From Corynebacterium pacaense (lineage in GTDB: Bacteria > Actinomycetota > Actinomycetes > Mycobacteriales > Mycobacteriaceae): a stretch of DNA of 64,000 bases. The stretch lies in contig NZ_LT821240.1 of NCBI RefSeq assembly GCF_900169525.1, positions 186,001 through 250,000 of the forward strand, given 5' to 3'. Within the stretch, counting starts at the first letter, position 1, and each line of letters begins with the position of its first letter. Below are positions 24,636 to 36,362 of the stretch, piece after piece. The translations under genes and the position numbers were made by a program. The notes below the pieces were generated by a model. That model worked only from the letters and a program-made list of their open reading frames with translations. It had not been told where the DNA came from and made no database searches.

Positions 24636-25148
24636 GTGGTGGAAGCGGATGAGCTGACGTATCCGGTGCACCTGCGTGGCGCAGCACTGCGCCTGAGCGG
24701 TGGAGAGGGTCGGGATTCCCTCGGACTCGGGACGTGGACGATCACGGATGAGAGCCTCGCCATGGGATCCGGCCCGGAGTGTTTCAGGGAGGCCACCCGC
24801 AGGCTGCTGGGTTGGGAGGCCCATCGGTTCGCCGGCGTGCATGTCACGGAGACCGGAGCGGACACCGTGTCCCTCCGGTTCGGTCCGACGGTGTCACCGT
24901 GTCTGATCCTGGACCGTGTCACCACACCGACCCGCACCGTACTGGTGTACGGGACCCTGCCGGGACATGTGGAGTCGGGGGAGGAGGCGTTCATCATCGA
25001 GATGCACGGTGATGCCACCGTCACCGGCAGGTGTGTCGCCTTCTCCCGTCCGGCCCGGTTCTGGGCACGTCTGGGCGCACCGCTGGCCAGGGGCGTGCAG
25101 TTGTGGATTACGCGACGTTACCTGCGCGGGATGCGGCGATCCGCCTGA
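24636..25148 (+). CDS. DUF1990 family protein
   Basis: A 170-aa protein of the DUF1990 family, of unknown function. Supporting segments are the opening LTYPVHLRG, the LGLGTWTITDESLAMGS stretch near residue 29, the YGTLPGHVESGEEAFII block near residue 100 and the terminal RRYLRGMRR. A GTG at 24636 preceded by AGGAGA gives the start; a second GTG follows directly. Its last 41 bp overlap the vestigial 3' tail of the convergent P-type ATPase reading frame (25108-25206), which would have been a true coding overlap before that gene gained its stop. Confidence 0.75.
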   Translation: MVEADELTYPVHLRGAALRLSGGEGRDSLGLGTWTITDESLAMGSGPECFREATRRLLGWEAHRFAGVHVTETGADTVSLRFGPTVSPCLILDRVTTPTRTVLVYGTLPGHVESGEEAFIIEMHGDATVTGRCVAFSRPARFWARLGAPLARGVQLWITRRYLRGMRRSA

Positions 25149-25206
25149 TCCACTTCTCCACCTCAACGAGGGTGAAGATCAGCACTCCGGTGCCCAGCGG
25201 CAGGAG
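25108..25206 (-). pseudogene. Orphaned C-terminal tail of the P-type ATPase
   Basis: Thirty-two sense codons plus TAA that continue the ATPase frame directly after its TAG. The encoded LLPLGTGVLIF...VEVEKWIRR is the usual end of P2-type ATPases: the second half of the last membrane helix followed by a basic tail. It overlaps the end of the DUF1990 gene by 41 bp on the opposite strand. Confidence 0.75.
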
Positions 25207-27789
25207 CTAGGAACTGAAAGGCACGGATGCTGTTCCGAAGGCGAACTGCATGGGCGGGAAGTAGCCGAAGATCAGCTGGAGGATCACCATCGCGGCCATA
25301 CACAGCCAGGAGACGGGATTCGCACTGAACAGTTCCCTCCGGAGTGCGCTGACGTGGGTGAACCGCGACGAAAGGAGGTAGAACACCTGGCCGATCGCGA
25401 GATTGTGCACCGCGATCGTGCGCGCGACCTCCAGCGATGCCCCCGTGCGCAGTGCCAGCTGCATGGCGAAGAAAGCCGAGGCGCCGAGGAAGAGTGAGAC
25501 GTACGTGATCCTGATCGCAGAAACCCTGTCCAACAGGCCGACAGAGGCATCCCGGGGCGGGCGTTTCATGATGCCGGGTTCCGCGGGTTCGAAGGACAGC
25601 GCCAGGGACAGCGTCACCGCGGTGATGAGGTTGATCCACAGCACCTGGAGCGGTGTGATCGGCAGCTGGAGGCCGAGGATCAGTGCCACGAAGATCACCA
25701 GCCCCTGGGCGCCGTTGGTGGGCAGCATGAACACGATCGCCTTGCGGAGGTTGTCGAAGATGGTCCTGCCCATCTCGACGGCGACCGCGATGGTGGCGAA
25801 GTTGTCATCGGCGAGCACGATGTCCGCGGCGTCCCTCGAGGCTTCGGTGCCCTTGATACCCATGGCGACGCCGACATCGGCCTGTTTCAGCGACGGTGCG
25901 TCATTGACTCCGTCGCCGGTCATGGAGACGACCTCGCCGTTCTCCTGAAGCGCGCGGACGATGCGGAGCTTGTGCTCCGGGCTGGTGCGCACGAACACGT
26001 CGGTCCGGGCAACCAGATCCCGCAGCTCCTCCTCCGAACAGTGTTCGATCTCGGCCCCCGTCGCCACCGAATCGCCGGATATGCCGACCTCGCGGGCGAT
26101 CGCCCGCGCGGTGGATGCATGATCGCCGGTGATCATGCGGACGCGGATCCCGGCCTCCTGCACCACCTTCACTGCCCGGATCGCCTCCTTCCGTGGCGGG
26201 TCCTGGATGCCGTAGATGCCGAGAAACTCGAATCCCCCGGCGTCGATGTCATCGGTGGTGATGGTGGTGACCTCTCGGCCCACCTGCCTCCTCGCGGCCG
26301 CAAGGACGCGCAGTCCGCGCGAGCCGAGGGCGTCGATACGCTCATTCCACAGCGCCCGGTCCACGTTGCCGCAGCGTGCCAGCAGACGGTCCGGCGCGCC
26401 CTTGACGAGGATGGTGCGCCGGCCGTCGACGTCCTGCAGCGTGGCCATGTACTTGTACTCCGAATCGAAGGGCACCTCCGAGAGCCGCTCAGCGGGTGCG
26501 ACACCCGCCTTCATGGCGAACACGCGGATGCCGCCGTCAGTGGGCTCCCCGGTGAGCACCCACTCACCATCACGCTTGTCGACGCCCGCGTCGTTGACCG
26601 TCGCCGCCACCAGCGCCAGGGCGTTCAGGTCGGCGTCGGGCTCCGCCTTCAGCCCCGTCTCCGCGTCGAGGATCTCCCCCTCGGGGGAGTATCCCGAACC
26701 GGTCACCGTGACATGCCGCTTCGCGGTCAGCACCTCGCGCACGGTCATTTCATTGCGGGTGAGTGTTCCCGTCTTGTCGGTGCAGATGGTGGTTACCGAG
26801 CCCAGGGTCTCCACCGAGTTGAGCCTGCGGGTGATCGCGTTTCGACGCGCCATCTTCTGCACGCCGAGCGCCAGCGTGATCGCGATGACGGCGGGCAGCC
26901 CCTCGGGGATCGCGGCAACCGCGAAACCGATGCCGGCGATGATGAGGTCGCCGAAGTCCATCCCGTGCAGCAGCGCGGAGGTGGCCATCATGACCACCGC
27001 GAGCACAACACACACCACGGCGATGGTCGAGGAGAATTTCGTCATCGACCGGGTGAGGGGGGTGTCCACCCGGTCCACCTCATCGAGCATCGTGGTGATT
27101 GCCCCGATGGCGGTGCCCGACCCGGTGGCGGTGACCACCCCGGTGCCCGAGCCACGGACCACGGTGGTGCCGGAGAACGCCATGCAGGTCCGATCACCGA
27201 GCCCGGAACCCGCATCGACCGGATCGGTGTCCTTGGACACAGGCTCTGACTCGCCGGTCAGTGCCGCCTCCTCGATATGGAGGTTGGTGGCGGTGAGCAG
27301 GCGCAGATCGGCGGGCACCCTGTCGCCCGCGGCAAGGGTGACGATGTCCCCGGTGACCAGTTCGCCTGCGTCGATTGTGCGCCAGGTGGCGTCGCGGAGG
27401 ACCGTTGCCTCGGGTGAGAGCATGGACCTGATGGATGCGAGTGCGTCCGCGGCCTTGCCCTCCTGGATGAAACCGACGAGCATGTTGATGATCACCACCG
27501 CCGCGATCACCGCGGTGTCCACCCAGTGGCGCAACAAAGCGGTGAGCACCGCCGCTCCGATGAGGACGTAGATCATCGGGTCGCGCAGTTGCCGCAGCAG
27601 CCGTGACAGCGCCGATTCCGGTTCCGCCCGCCGGAGCTCGTTTGGTCCATTGCTCTTCAGCAGCGCCGCGGCGGCGGTCCCGCTCAACCCGGTGTCCTCG
27701 GTGCCCATCCGCGACAGGGTGCCCTCAGCGGAGGTCGCCCACGCGGGGAACGGGCCGGTTCCTTCTGTTGGCTCGGACTGTATCGACAC
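25207..27789 (-). CDS. P-type cation-transporting ATPase, C-terminally truncated by a nonsense codon
   Basis: A P2-type ATPase of about 860 aa. It has the actuator motif TGES, the PEGLP helix-4 site, the phosphorylated aspartate in DKTGTLT (about D338) and the hinge TGDGVNDAP, all intact. I prefer the GTG at 27789 (AGGAAGG 9 nt upstream); a GTG at 27825 would add 12 residues. The frame stops at TAG (25207-25209) inside the last membrane segment. Without that stop it would continue in frame for 32 further family-like codons to a TAA at 25108-25110 (LLPLGTGVLIFTLVEVEK...). A single G-to-A change of a TGG codon would explain it. Activity of the truncated product is doubtful but not excluded. The ion (calcium, sodium or other) cannot be told from sequence. 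Confidence 0.85.
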   Translation of the reverse strand: MSIQSEPTEGTGPFPAWATSAEGTLSRMGTEDTGLSGTAAAALLKSNGPNELRRAEPESALSRLLRQLRDPMIYVLIGAAVLTALLRHWVDTAVIAAVVIINMLVGFIQEGKAADALASIRSMLSPEATVLRDATWRTIDAGELVTGDIVTLAAGDRVPADLRLLTATNLHIEEAALTGESEPVSKDTDPVDAGSGLGDRTCMAFSGTTVVRGSGTGVVTATGSGTAIGAITTMLDEVDRVDTPLTRSMTKFSSTIAVVCVVLAVVMMATSALLHGMDFGDLIIAGIGFAVAAIPEGLPAVIAITLALGVQKMARRNAITRRLNSVETLGSVTTICTDKTGTLTRNEMTVREVLTAKRHVTVTGSGYSPEGEILDAETGLKAEPDADLNALALVAATVNDAGVDKRDGEWVLTGEPTDGGIRVFAMKAGVAPAERLSEVPFDSEYKYMATLQDVDGRRTILVKGAPDRLLARCGNVDRALWNERIDALGSRGLRVLAAARRQVGREVTTITTDDIDAGGFEFLGIYGIQDPPRKEAIRAVKVVQEAGIRVRMITGDHASTARAIAREVGISGDSVATGAEIEHCSEEELRDLVARTDVFVRTSPEHKLRIVRALQENGEVVSMTGDGVNDAPSLKQADVGVAMGIKGTEASRDAADIVLADDNFATIAVAVEMGRTIFDNLRKAIVFMLPTNGAQGLVIFVALILGLQLPITPLQVLWINLITAVTLSLALSFEPAEPGIMKRPPRDASVGLLDRVSAIRITYVSLFLGASAFFAMQLALRTGASLEVARTIAVHNLAIGQVFYLLSSRFTHVSALRRELFSANPVSWLCMAAMVILQLIFGYFPPMQFAFGTASVPFSS

Positions 27790-27864
27790 GTGCGATGCCC
27801 TTCCTGGTGTGGTGAATTCCTCCACCAGGCTAGGCGTTTTCCGGGTTGCGTGCGGGGTCCGGAT

Positions 27865-29250
27865 CTAGTTCCGGAATCCGTGAACGGGCGCCGGGATGAA
27901 GCCGCCGCGGTGCACGAAATCATGATTGGACACCGTATTCACCGGTATCACCGGCGCATAGCCGAGGAGCCCCCCGAAGTCGACCTCATCGCCGGGCTTC
28001 GTCCCGGGAACCGGAATGACGCGGACCGCGGTGGTCTTGTGGTTCATCACTCCGATGGCCGCCTCATCGGCGATCATCCCGGAGATGATCTCGGCGGGGG
28101 TGTCCCCGGGAATGGCGATCATGTCCAGGCCCACCGAACAGATGGCTGTCATGGCCTCGAGCTTGTCTATGGAGATCGAACCCGCACGGACCGCGTCGAT
28201 CATCCCCTTGTCCTCGGAGACCGGGATGAAGGAGCCGGACAGGCCACCGACGCGTGAGCACGCCATCATGCCGCCCTTTTTCACTGCGTCATTGAGCAGC
28301 GCGAGCGCCGCGGTGGTCCCGTGCGTGCCCACCTGACCCAGGCCCATGTTCTCCAGGATGTTCGCCACCGAATCACCGACCTCCGCGGTCGGTGCGAGCG
28401 AGAGATCCACGATGCCGAAGGGCACCCCGAGGCGCTGTGAGGCCATCGCGCCGACGAGCTGGCCGGTGCGGGTGATCTTGAACGCAGCCTTCTTGATCTC
28501 CTCGGCCACCTCATTGAGGCTGGCATCCTGCAGGTTCTCGAGTGCACGGCTGACCACACCGGGCCCGGACACCCCGACGCTGACCACACAATCCCGCTCT
28601 TCGACCCCGTGGAAGGCTCCGGCCATGAAGGGATTGTCTCCGACGGAGTTGGCGAAGACAACCAGCTTGGCGCAGGCGATGGCGGAACGGTCGCGGGTCA
28701 GCTCGGCGGCCTGCTTGACCACCTTGCCCATCTCGTTGACGGCATCCATGTTGATTCCCGCGCGGGAGGAGGCGACGTTGACGGACGCGCACACGACGTC
28801 CGTGGTGCTCAATGCCTCGGGGATGGAACGGATGAGAGTGATGTCGGACGTGGTTCCGCCCTTCTCCACAAGTGCCGAGTACCCTCCGATGAAGTTGACG
28901 CCCACCTCCTTCGCGGCCCGGTCGAGGGCGCGGGCGACTTCCACCGGATCGCCCTCGCCCGCTGCGGTGATCAGCGCGATCGGTGTAACCGAGATGCGCT
29001 TGTTCACGATGGGGATACCGAGCTCGCGCTCGATGCCCTCGCACACCTCGACGAGGCGCGCGGCCTGGGTGGTCACCCGGTCATACACCGCCTTCGCCGT
29101 GTCCCCTGTGGTCCCGCGTGCGCAGGACAGCAGGCTGATACCCATGGTGACCGTCCGGATATCCAGTCGGTACTTCTCAATCATCTCGATGGTGTCGAGG
29201 ATCCCGCGGGTGGTACGGTCGTTCGGATTGAAACTCGATGAGTGGTCCAC
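27865..29250 (-). CDS. UPF0210 family protein (PFL-like)
   Basis: A 461-aa cytosolic protein of the UPF0210 family, related in fold to glycyl radical enzyme scaffolds but of unknown activity. Typical segments are [14 protein letters not shown] near residue 34, [11 protein letters not shown] near residue 83, [12 protein letters not shown] near residue 119 and the Gly-rich [22 protein letters not shown] block near residue 305 (here [16 protein letters not shown]). The start is GTG, preceded by AGGG. It follows the small ACT-domain gene by 8 bp; this two-gene pair is common across bacteria, suggesting the ACT protein senses a ligand and acts with it. Confidence 0.85.
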   Translation of the reverse strand: MDHSSSFNPNDRTTRGILDTIEMIEKYRLDIRTVTMGISLLSCARGTTGDTAKAVYDRVTTQAARLVEVCEGIERELGIPIVNKRISVTPIALITAAGEGDPVEVARALDRAAKEVGVNFIGGYSALVEKGGTTSDITLIRSIPEALSTTDVVCASVNVASSRAGINMDAVNEMGKVVKQAAELTRDRSAIACAKLVVFANSVGDNPFMAGAFHGVEERDCVVSVGVSGPGVVSRALENLQDASLNEVAEEIKKAAFKITRTGQLVGAMASQRLGVPFGIVDLSLAPTAEVGDSVANILENMGLGQVGTHGTTAALALLNDAVKKGGMMACSRVGGLSGSFIPVSEDKGMIDAVRAGSISIDKLEAMTAICSVGLDMIAIPGDTPAEIISGMIADEAAIGVMNHKTTAVRVIPVPGTKPGDEVDFGGLLGYAPVIPVNTVSNHDFVHRGGFIPAPVHGFRN

Positions 29251-29258
29251 AATGTGCC

Positions 29259-29528
29259 CTATATCTCGTTGACCGCAGAGAACAGTGCCTCCGACTGGAT
29301 ACGGATTACCAGGTCCTGATCCCGTTCCACCGGGACCATCTCGTTCTGGATGGTGGCGATGTCGAGCTCATCCTCGTTGAATCCGACATGGAGGATCATG
29401 GTGAACCATTCGTCCATGATGGTCTGGGAGACGTTGTGGATATTCACGCCCACATTGGCCAGTGCGGTGGACACCGCAGCGATAATTCCGGTGTGGTCCT
29501 TGCCGGTGACGGTCATGATTGCAAACAT
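29259..29528 (-). CDS. ACT domain protein, UPF0237 family
   Basis: An 89-aa single ACT domain ([20 protein letters not shown] near its start), a small-molecule-binding fold usually recognising amino acids. The [10 protein letters not shown] loop and [13 protein letters not shown] segment are typical. The ATG at 29528 has AAGG 9 nt upstream; a longer frame to 29609 adds 27 residues of no ACT character. It is the first gene of the pair with the UPF0210 gene. Ligand unknown. Confidence 0.87.
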   Translation of the reverse strand: MFAIMTVTGKDHTGIIAAVSTALANVGVNIHNVSQTIMDEWFTMILHVGFNEDELDIATIQNEMVPVERDQDLVIRIQSEALFSAVNEI

Positions 29529-29882
29529 GGGTATTAACCTTACAGCCAATGCTGATCCCGTCTCCTCCTCCCGCACGGTGGTCAGCCTGCCCTGGGTGAG
29601 GGACGGCACGGCAACAGGGTGCCCGTCGCGGCGCCTGCGAGGTCCGTTCCCGCTTGCAGCCGCGGCCGCAGAGAGCGAGGAAGGGGAGGAACCGATTGCG
29701 CTGCGTTACGTTGCTTCAGCAGGTGTGGGTTCCGTGAAGAGACAATGGCATTTGTTGCTGTGCGGACCGGGGGGAAGAGGGTGTGGGAAGGATTGGGGCG
29801 TGTCCACCTGCCCCACTGGCGGCGGACCGGTGCGGACCGGTGCGGCCCGCGCAGAACCGCACCGCGTCCTATGATGGGGACC
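29529..29882. other. Intergenic region without a convincing gene
   Basis: This 354-bp divergent gap separates the ACT gene and the PLDc_N gene. Several open frames cross it but none has a recognisable product. A 10-bp direct repeat (ggtgcggacc) occurs at about 29829-29848. Promoters for both sides are expected, but I see no clear boxes. Confidence 0.4.
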
Positions 29883-30134
29883 ATGTCAACTCATACAGGT
29901 TCTTTGAAGAAGTCGGGCGCCTCGTTTCGCGCCGACTGGTTGGATCTACCCACGGAACTGCGGTTTCCCCTGATCGCCGTGGCGCTGGTTGATATCAGTG
30001 CAAAGATCGCAATGTGGTTCTCGCTCGCGCGCCGGCCGTCGGGAAGGGTCAGGGGACCGAAGGCGCTGTGGGCCGCGGTCAGCCTCATCAACGGTTTCGG
30101 CCCCGCAAGCTACTGGCTTTTCGGTCGAAAGTAG
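29883..30134 (+). CDS. PLDc_N-domain small membrane protein
   Basis: An 83-aa protein ending in the PLDc_N pattern: a hydrophobic segment (FPLIAVALVDISAKIAMWF), a short loop with RPSGRVRGPKALWA, then a second segment running into GPASYWLFGRK. The family is named after phospholipase D N-termini but single-domain forms like this lack any catalytic part; their role is unknown. ATG codons 9 and 12 bp upstream are alternatives, and no strong ribosome site marks the start. Confidence 0.7.
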   Translation: MSTHTGSLKKSGASFRADWLDLPTELRFPLIAVALVDISAKIAMWFSLARRPSGRVRGPKALWAAVSLINGFGPASYWLFGRK

Positions 30135-30156
30135 ATTTTTGCCTATGGTGGGTGCC

Positions 30157-30822
30157 ATGACCCAAACCAGAAGAGCACTCATCATCGGTGGCCACGGCAA
30201 AGTTGCGCTGCTGGCCACCAGGAAGCTTGTCGACGCCGGCGTCGCCGTCACCTCACTGTTCCGCAATCCGGCACAGCAGTCCGACATAGTGGCGCTGGGC
30301 GCCACCCCCGTCCTCGCGGACGTCACCACCCTCAGCACGCAGCAGTGGGCTGAGATCCTCAGCGGCCAGGACGTGGTGATCTGGTCTGCAGGCAACGGTG
30401 GCAGGAGCGGACCCGCAGCCACCTACGCCGTGGACCGAGACGCCGCGATCTCCTCAATCGACGCCGCGGTGTCCCTCGGCGCCGAGGCGCCCCGTTATAT
30501 CATGGTCAGTTTCCTCGCCTCCACCTCTCTCCGGGTCGATCCCGACAATTCCTTCTACCCCTACGCGGAGGCGAAGAAGGCGGCGGATCTGCATCTTGCG
30601 GCCTCCGACCTGGACTATCTCATTCTCGCGCCCGGTGCCCTCACCGAGGAGCCGGCGTCGGGAGTCGAGGTTGTTCCGGATTCCCCGGAGGCCTCCGTGG
30701 GACGCACCTCCTCCAGGGAACTCGTGGCGCAGGTGATCACGGAGTTTGTGAACCGACCGCAATGGCCGGAGAACCGGAGGCTGCCCATCGTGGACGGCTC
30801 CGGACGGGTCGCGGACCTGTAG
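30157..30822 (+). CDS. NAD(P)-binding protein, atypical SDR
   Basis: A 221-aa Rossmann-fold protein. The motif IIGGHGKVALLATRKL (residues 8-23) is the GxxGxx nucleotide site, and FLASTS near residue 127 and YAEAKKAAD near residue 143 occupy the positions of the SDR serine and Tyr-X-X-X-Lys; here the lysine pattern YAEAKK is retained. Proteins of this type are often annotated as NAD(P)H-binding or sugar epimerase-like; substrate unknown. An ATG 12 bp upstream is an alternative start. Confidence 0.82.
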   Translation: MTQTRRALIIGGHGKVALLATRKLVDAGVAVTSLFRNPAQQSDIVALGATPVLADVTTLSTQQWAEILSGQDVVIWSAGNGGRSGPAATYAVDRDAAISSIDAAVSLGAEAPRYIMVSFLASTSLRVDPDNSFYPYAEAKKAADLHLAASDLDYLILAPGALTEEPASGVEVVPDSPEASVGRTSSRELVAQVITEFVNRPQWPENRRLPIVDGSGRVADL

Positions 30823-30848
30823 TAGTCCTTCTGTCGGCCCCGGAGTGG

Positions 30849-31610
30849 TCAGGGAGTGATTGCCGATAGGCTGTGTTCCGCGCCGTCGGCGCTCCTCCTT
30901 CCCTCACAGACCTCCACGAAATTGCGCAGGATCCGGTTCGCGTACACCGAGTCCACGCTCGGGAGGCCCGCGATGATGGATTCGTAGTCCTCAGGAGAGA
31001 AGTAGCCGTAGTTGAAGTAGAAGTCCATCCGGTTCTTCATCGCCGTCGCGTCCATGTCCGCGTGGAACTGCACCGCCCAGGTCGAGGCGCTGGCACGGAC
31101 CATCTGCACGGGGCAGTTCGGTCCCGAGGCGAGGACGCGGTGCGAGGGCGCCGCCGAGATCACATTTTCGGTGTGCCCGGTGAATGAGGTGAACCGGTCC
31201 GGGAGGTCGCGGGTGAGCACATCGCGGCGCCCCTCCTCCGTGAGCACCACGGAGGTCGGTCCCGAGGCCTCGGGGTGGGTGCGACCGATCTCGCCGCCGT
31301 CGAGATGCGCCAGGAGAGTGTTGCCGAAGCAGATGAACAACGTGGGCAGGTGATGACGGGCGAGGCGGTCCAGCTCCGAATGGACGTGCCGCTGCCACGG
31401 ATCATAGTCGGCATTGGTTACATTCAGCGGGCTGCCACCGACGATGACGCCGTCGAAACCCTCGAGGCTCCCGATGAAGGTGTCGGTCGAGTCGAGCATT
31501 CGGCTGCTCAGTTCCTCCGGCCGGAGGCCGGTGGACTGCAGGAAATCGCGATACTCGGCGGCCCGGGCTGCTTCGCCCTGGCGGGGTTGAACGAGAAGAA
31601 TTGAAACCAT
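30849..31610 (-). CDS. Class I glutamine amidotransferase
   Basis: A 253-aa GATase1-type protein. The nucleophile elbow appears as LFICFGNTLLAHLDGGEIGR (partly: FICFGNTLLA) near residue 95, with cysteine in the expected place, and the histidine motif WAVQFHADMD near residue 187. The GGSPLNVT segment near residue 57 is the oxyanion region. Stand-alone amidotransferases of this group may act on amino acids, for example in gamma-glutamyl chemistry, but there is no partner synthetase nearby. Homologues lie next to acnR in other corynebacteria, to my recollection. Confidence 0.82.
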   Translation of the reverse strand: MVSILLVQPRQGEAARAAEYRDFLQSTGLRPEELSSRMLDSTDTFIGSLEGFDGVIVGGSPLNVTNADYDPWQRHVHSELDRLARHHLPTLFICFGNTLLAHLDGGEIGRTHPEASGPTSVVLTEEGRRDVLTRDLPDRFTSFTGHTENVISAAPSHRVLASGPNCPVQMVRASASTWAVQFHADMDATAMKNRMDFYFNYGYFSPEDYESIIAGLPSVDSVYANRILRNFVEVCEGRRSADGAEHSLSAITP

Positions 31611-31811
31611 ACCGCTCAGTCTAGTTGTTTTGGTCCCGGCCTGTTAATGCTCGGCGCCGCCGGTGCCCGGAGTAGCCCGCCCTCAGAGACTTCCAAGGAG
31701 GAGTCGATGCGGTGACTGCGTTGGTTGGTGCCCAGCACCCCCGGGGGACGGGAGTGAATGAAACTGCCGGCTGGATCCCGCCCGGCCGATCGACGGTCAA
31801 AACGTCTCCGG

Positions 31812-32381
31812 TTAGTGCTCGGAGCTGCGGACGGAGTGTTCCACGAGATCGAGCACCTGGTCCAGTCCCTCCGTGGAGGCACCGGTTGCCAACCGTGTGA
31901 TGAATCCGTCCATGACCGTCTCCAGATAGGTGTGCAGCACCTCGACAGGGACGTCGGTGCGCATCTTCCCCCCGTCCGCGTTCTTGGCCAGCCGGACGCG
32001 AACCGCCTCGTCCAGAACACTCTGGTGATCGAGCCACTTGGCGCGGAACACGGGATCGGTGCGAAGGAGCTTGGAGATCTCGAGTCGAATGGCCAGCCAG
32101 TCATACCGATCGGGGTCCTCCAGCATTCCCCGCATGACCTCGACCAGGCCGTTGTCGGATACCACTTCAGCCATGCGGGCCGCGTCCTCACGGGCCAGGG
32201 CGAGGAAGAGTTTCTCCTTGTCCCCGAAGTGATGGAAGATGGCTCCCCGTGATTTGCCGGTGGCCTGTTCCAGGCGCCGCACGGTGGCCCCCTCGTAGCC
32301 GAACTCCGCGAAGCATCGGCGGGCGCCCTCGAGGATCTCCTGGCGGCTGTTGAGTGGCTTTCGACCATCGTTCACCGGCAT
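31812..32381 (-). CDS. acnR: TetR-type repressor of aconitase AcnR
   Basis: A 189-aa TetR regulator. The HTH (residues 11-55) contains ILEGARRCFAEFGYEGATVRRL and the recognition helix SRGAIFHHFGDKE. The rest matches the AcnR ligand domain known in C. glutamicum, which binds citrate/Mg or aconitate and releases the acn promoter. ATG at 32381 is preceded by AGGAG at 6 nt; a longer frame would include this ribosome site. It lies 131 bp downstream of acn on the same strand, and a matching operator is present upstream of acn, so the repressor is probably autoregulated through the acn promoter. Confidence 0.93.
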   Translation of the reverse strand: MPVNDGRKPLNSRQEILEGARRCFAEFGYEGATVRRLEQATGKSRGAIFHHFGDKEKLFLALAREDAARMAEVVSDNGLVEVMRGMLEDPDRYDWLAIRLEISKLLRTDPVFRAKWLDHQSVLDEAVRVRLAKNADGGKMRTDVPVEVLHTYLETVMDGFITRLATGASTEGLDQVLDLVEHSVRSSEH

Positions 32382-32416
32382 GTTAACTCCTAGAAATCGG
32401 TATCGGAAGAGTGTGG

Positions 32417-32475
32417 AAAAGGGGGCCACCCGGCCCCGGCGGTGGGAATCCGCGCGGTGCCGAAGTGGCCCCCTT
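32417..32475 (-). terminator. Hairpin between acn and acnR
   Basis: A perfect 11-bp inverted repeat (32419-32429 with 32465-32475) encloses 35 nt and is followed on the minus strand by TTTT. It lies just after the acn stop. It looks like a terminator or attenuator that would lower read-through into acnR. Confidence 0.6.
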
Positions 32476-32512
32476 CCGTGGTCCCGCTGTCGGGATACCC
32501 GTGCTTCTTGCC

Positions 32513-35338
<2,826 letters not shown>

Positions 35339-35446
35339 TTCTAACTTTTCCAGGGTGAGGTTTCGCCGGCCGTTGCATCGGCTGGGCCAGCGGAGGAAAA
35401 CTTCGGGTTCGTCCCGGGAACATTCCGGAACAGACCCTACGTCACC

Positions 35447-35472
35447 ATTATCCTAACAGTACGGGCGTTCTG
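35447..35472 (-). promoter_or_regulatory. acn promoter with AcnR operator
   Basis: CAGTAC-GGGC-GTTCTG at 35457-35472 fits the published C. glutamicum AcnR motif CAGNAC-N3-C-GTACTG with one deviation, and its two arms match as CAGNAC/GTNCTG. Four bases downstream on the minus strand lies a -10-like GATAAT (35447-35452), about 110 bp before the acn start. Repressor binding would cover the spacer and -35 region. Confidence 0.75.
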
Positions 35473-35681
35473 TTGTGGAATGCGTCCCGTTTCTGCGTGG
35501 CCTTTCGGTGTGGATGAAATGCACTGCTACCGTGGTTTCCAACCTCAGGCAGGGGATTTGTCGGCAATGCGGCATCTTGCGGCGAGCGCAGGGTGACCTT
35601 TTGACCACCCCCGAATTACCCCTGTTTCGTGGCATGGCTGGGTAGTTACGTGTACTGATCCGTTGGGCGAAAGGCGTTTTC

Positions 35682-36176
35682 ATGATTCCGGAGAACATTG
35701 ATATCGATCAGATTGTCACAGATGTCGACGATAGTGCCGTCTATATGGGTGCGCTCACCGCTGGACAGTACCCCGACCTCCAGGGCGACCTGGTCGCCGT
35801 GACCAGGGATGCGACGGCCGACGGTTTCGGCTCACTGGGGATCGTCGTCCTTGATCAGACTCCGGAGTTCACCGCGAGCCTCCGTGATGTGGCACAGGAG
35901 GTGCTCAATCAGTCCTCGGTGGACACCGTTGCGGTGCGGGCTCCGGGTTCCGGGGCGGTGGTCAGCGAGGTCCATTCGAGGGCTTCGCTTGAATCTGCTC
36001 AGCACGGGTTTCTCAGCACCAATGACTATGTCGCGGGCTCCAAGTTGCTGATTCGTGATGTAACGGAATCTCGATTCGGGGAGATTGACTGGGCCCAGAG
36101 CTCATTGATTGTCGGAATTGTGCTACTGGTCGTCGTTGTTCTGTCGGCCGTCAGTGTGGGGCGACGCCGTCCCTGA
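35682..36176 (+). CDS. Rv1476-family small membrane protein
   Basis: A 164-aa protein with a soluble N-terminal domain (residues 1-135) and one C-terminal transmembrane helix (SLIVGIVLLVVVVLSAVSV) followed by RRRP. This matches, in layout and position, the family of the mycobacterial protein between acn and ripA. The soluble part contains GIVVLDQTPEF and GAVVSEVHS segments of TPM-like character. With RipA downstream, a role at the cell envelope or in regulating the hydrolase is plausible but unproven. ATG at 35682, weak AAGG upstream. Confidence 0.78.
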   Translation: MIPENIDIDQIVTDVDDSAVYMGALTAGQYPDLQGDLVAVTRDATADGFGSLGIVVLDQTPEFTASLRDVAQEVLNQSSVDTVAVRAPGSGAVVSEVHSRASLESAQHGFLSTNDYVAGSKLLIRDVTESRFGEIDWAQSSLIVGIVLLVVVVLSAVSVGRRRP

Positions 36177-36324
36177 CTGGCCACAACGCCTAGATGTAAA
36201 CCATGGGAACTTGACTATCCATTTACCCTCCCCAGATGTCCAGCCTCTCGCTCTCCGGTGGCGCGCCGTTATCCGTCCGAATGTAACCAAGATCACAATA
36301 ACAAACTGGTAAAGAGTTCTCGCA

Positions 36325-36362
36325 GGCCAGCCCACGCATATAGGTGCGCGGGCTGGCCTTTT
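36325..36362 (+). terminator. Rho-independent terminator
   Basis: GGCCAGCCC (36325-36333) pairs perfectly with GGGCTGGCC (36350-36358), extended by near-matches toward the loop, and is followed by TTTT. It closes the transcript of the Rv1476-like gene and separates it from ripA. Confidence 0.85.
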
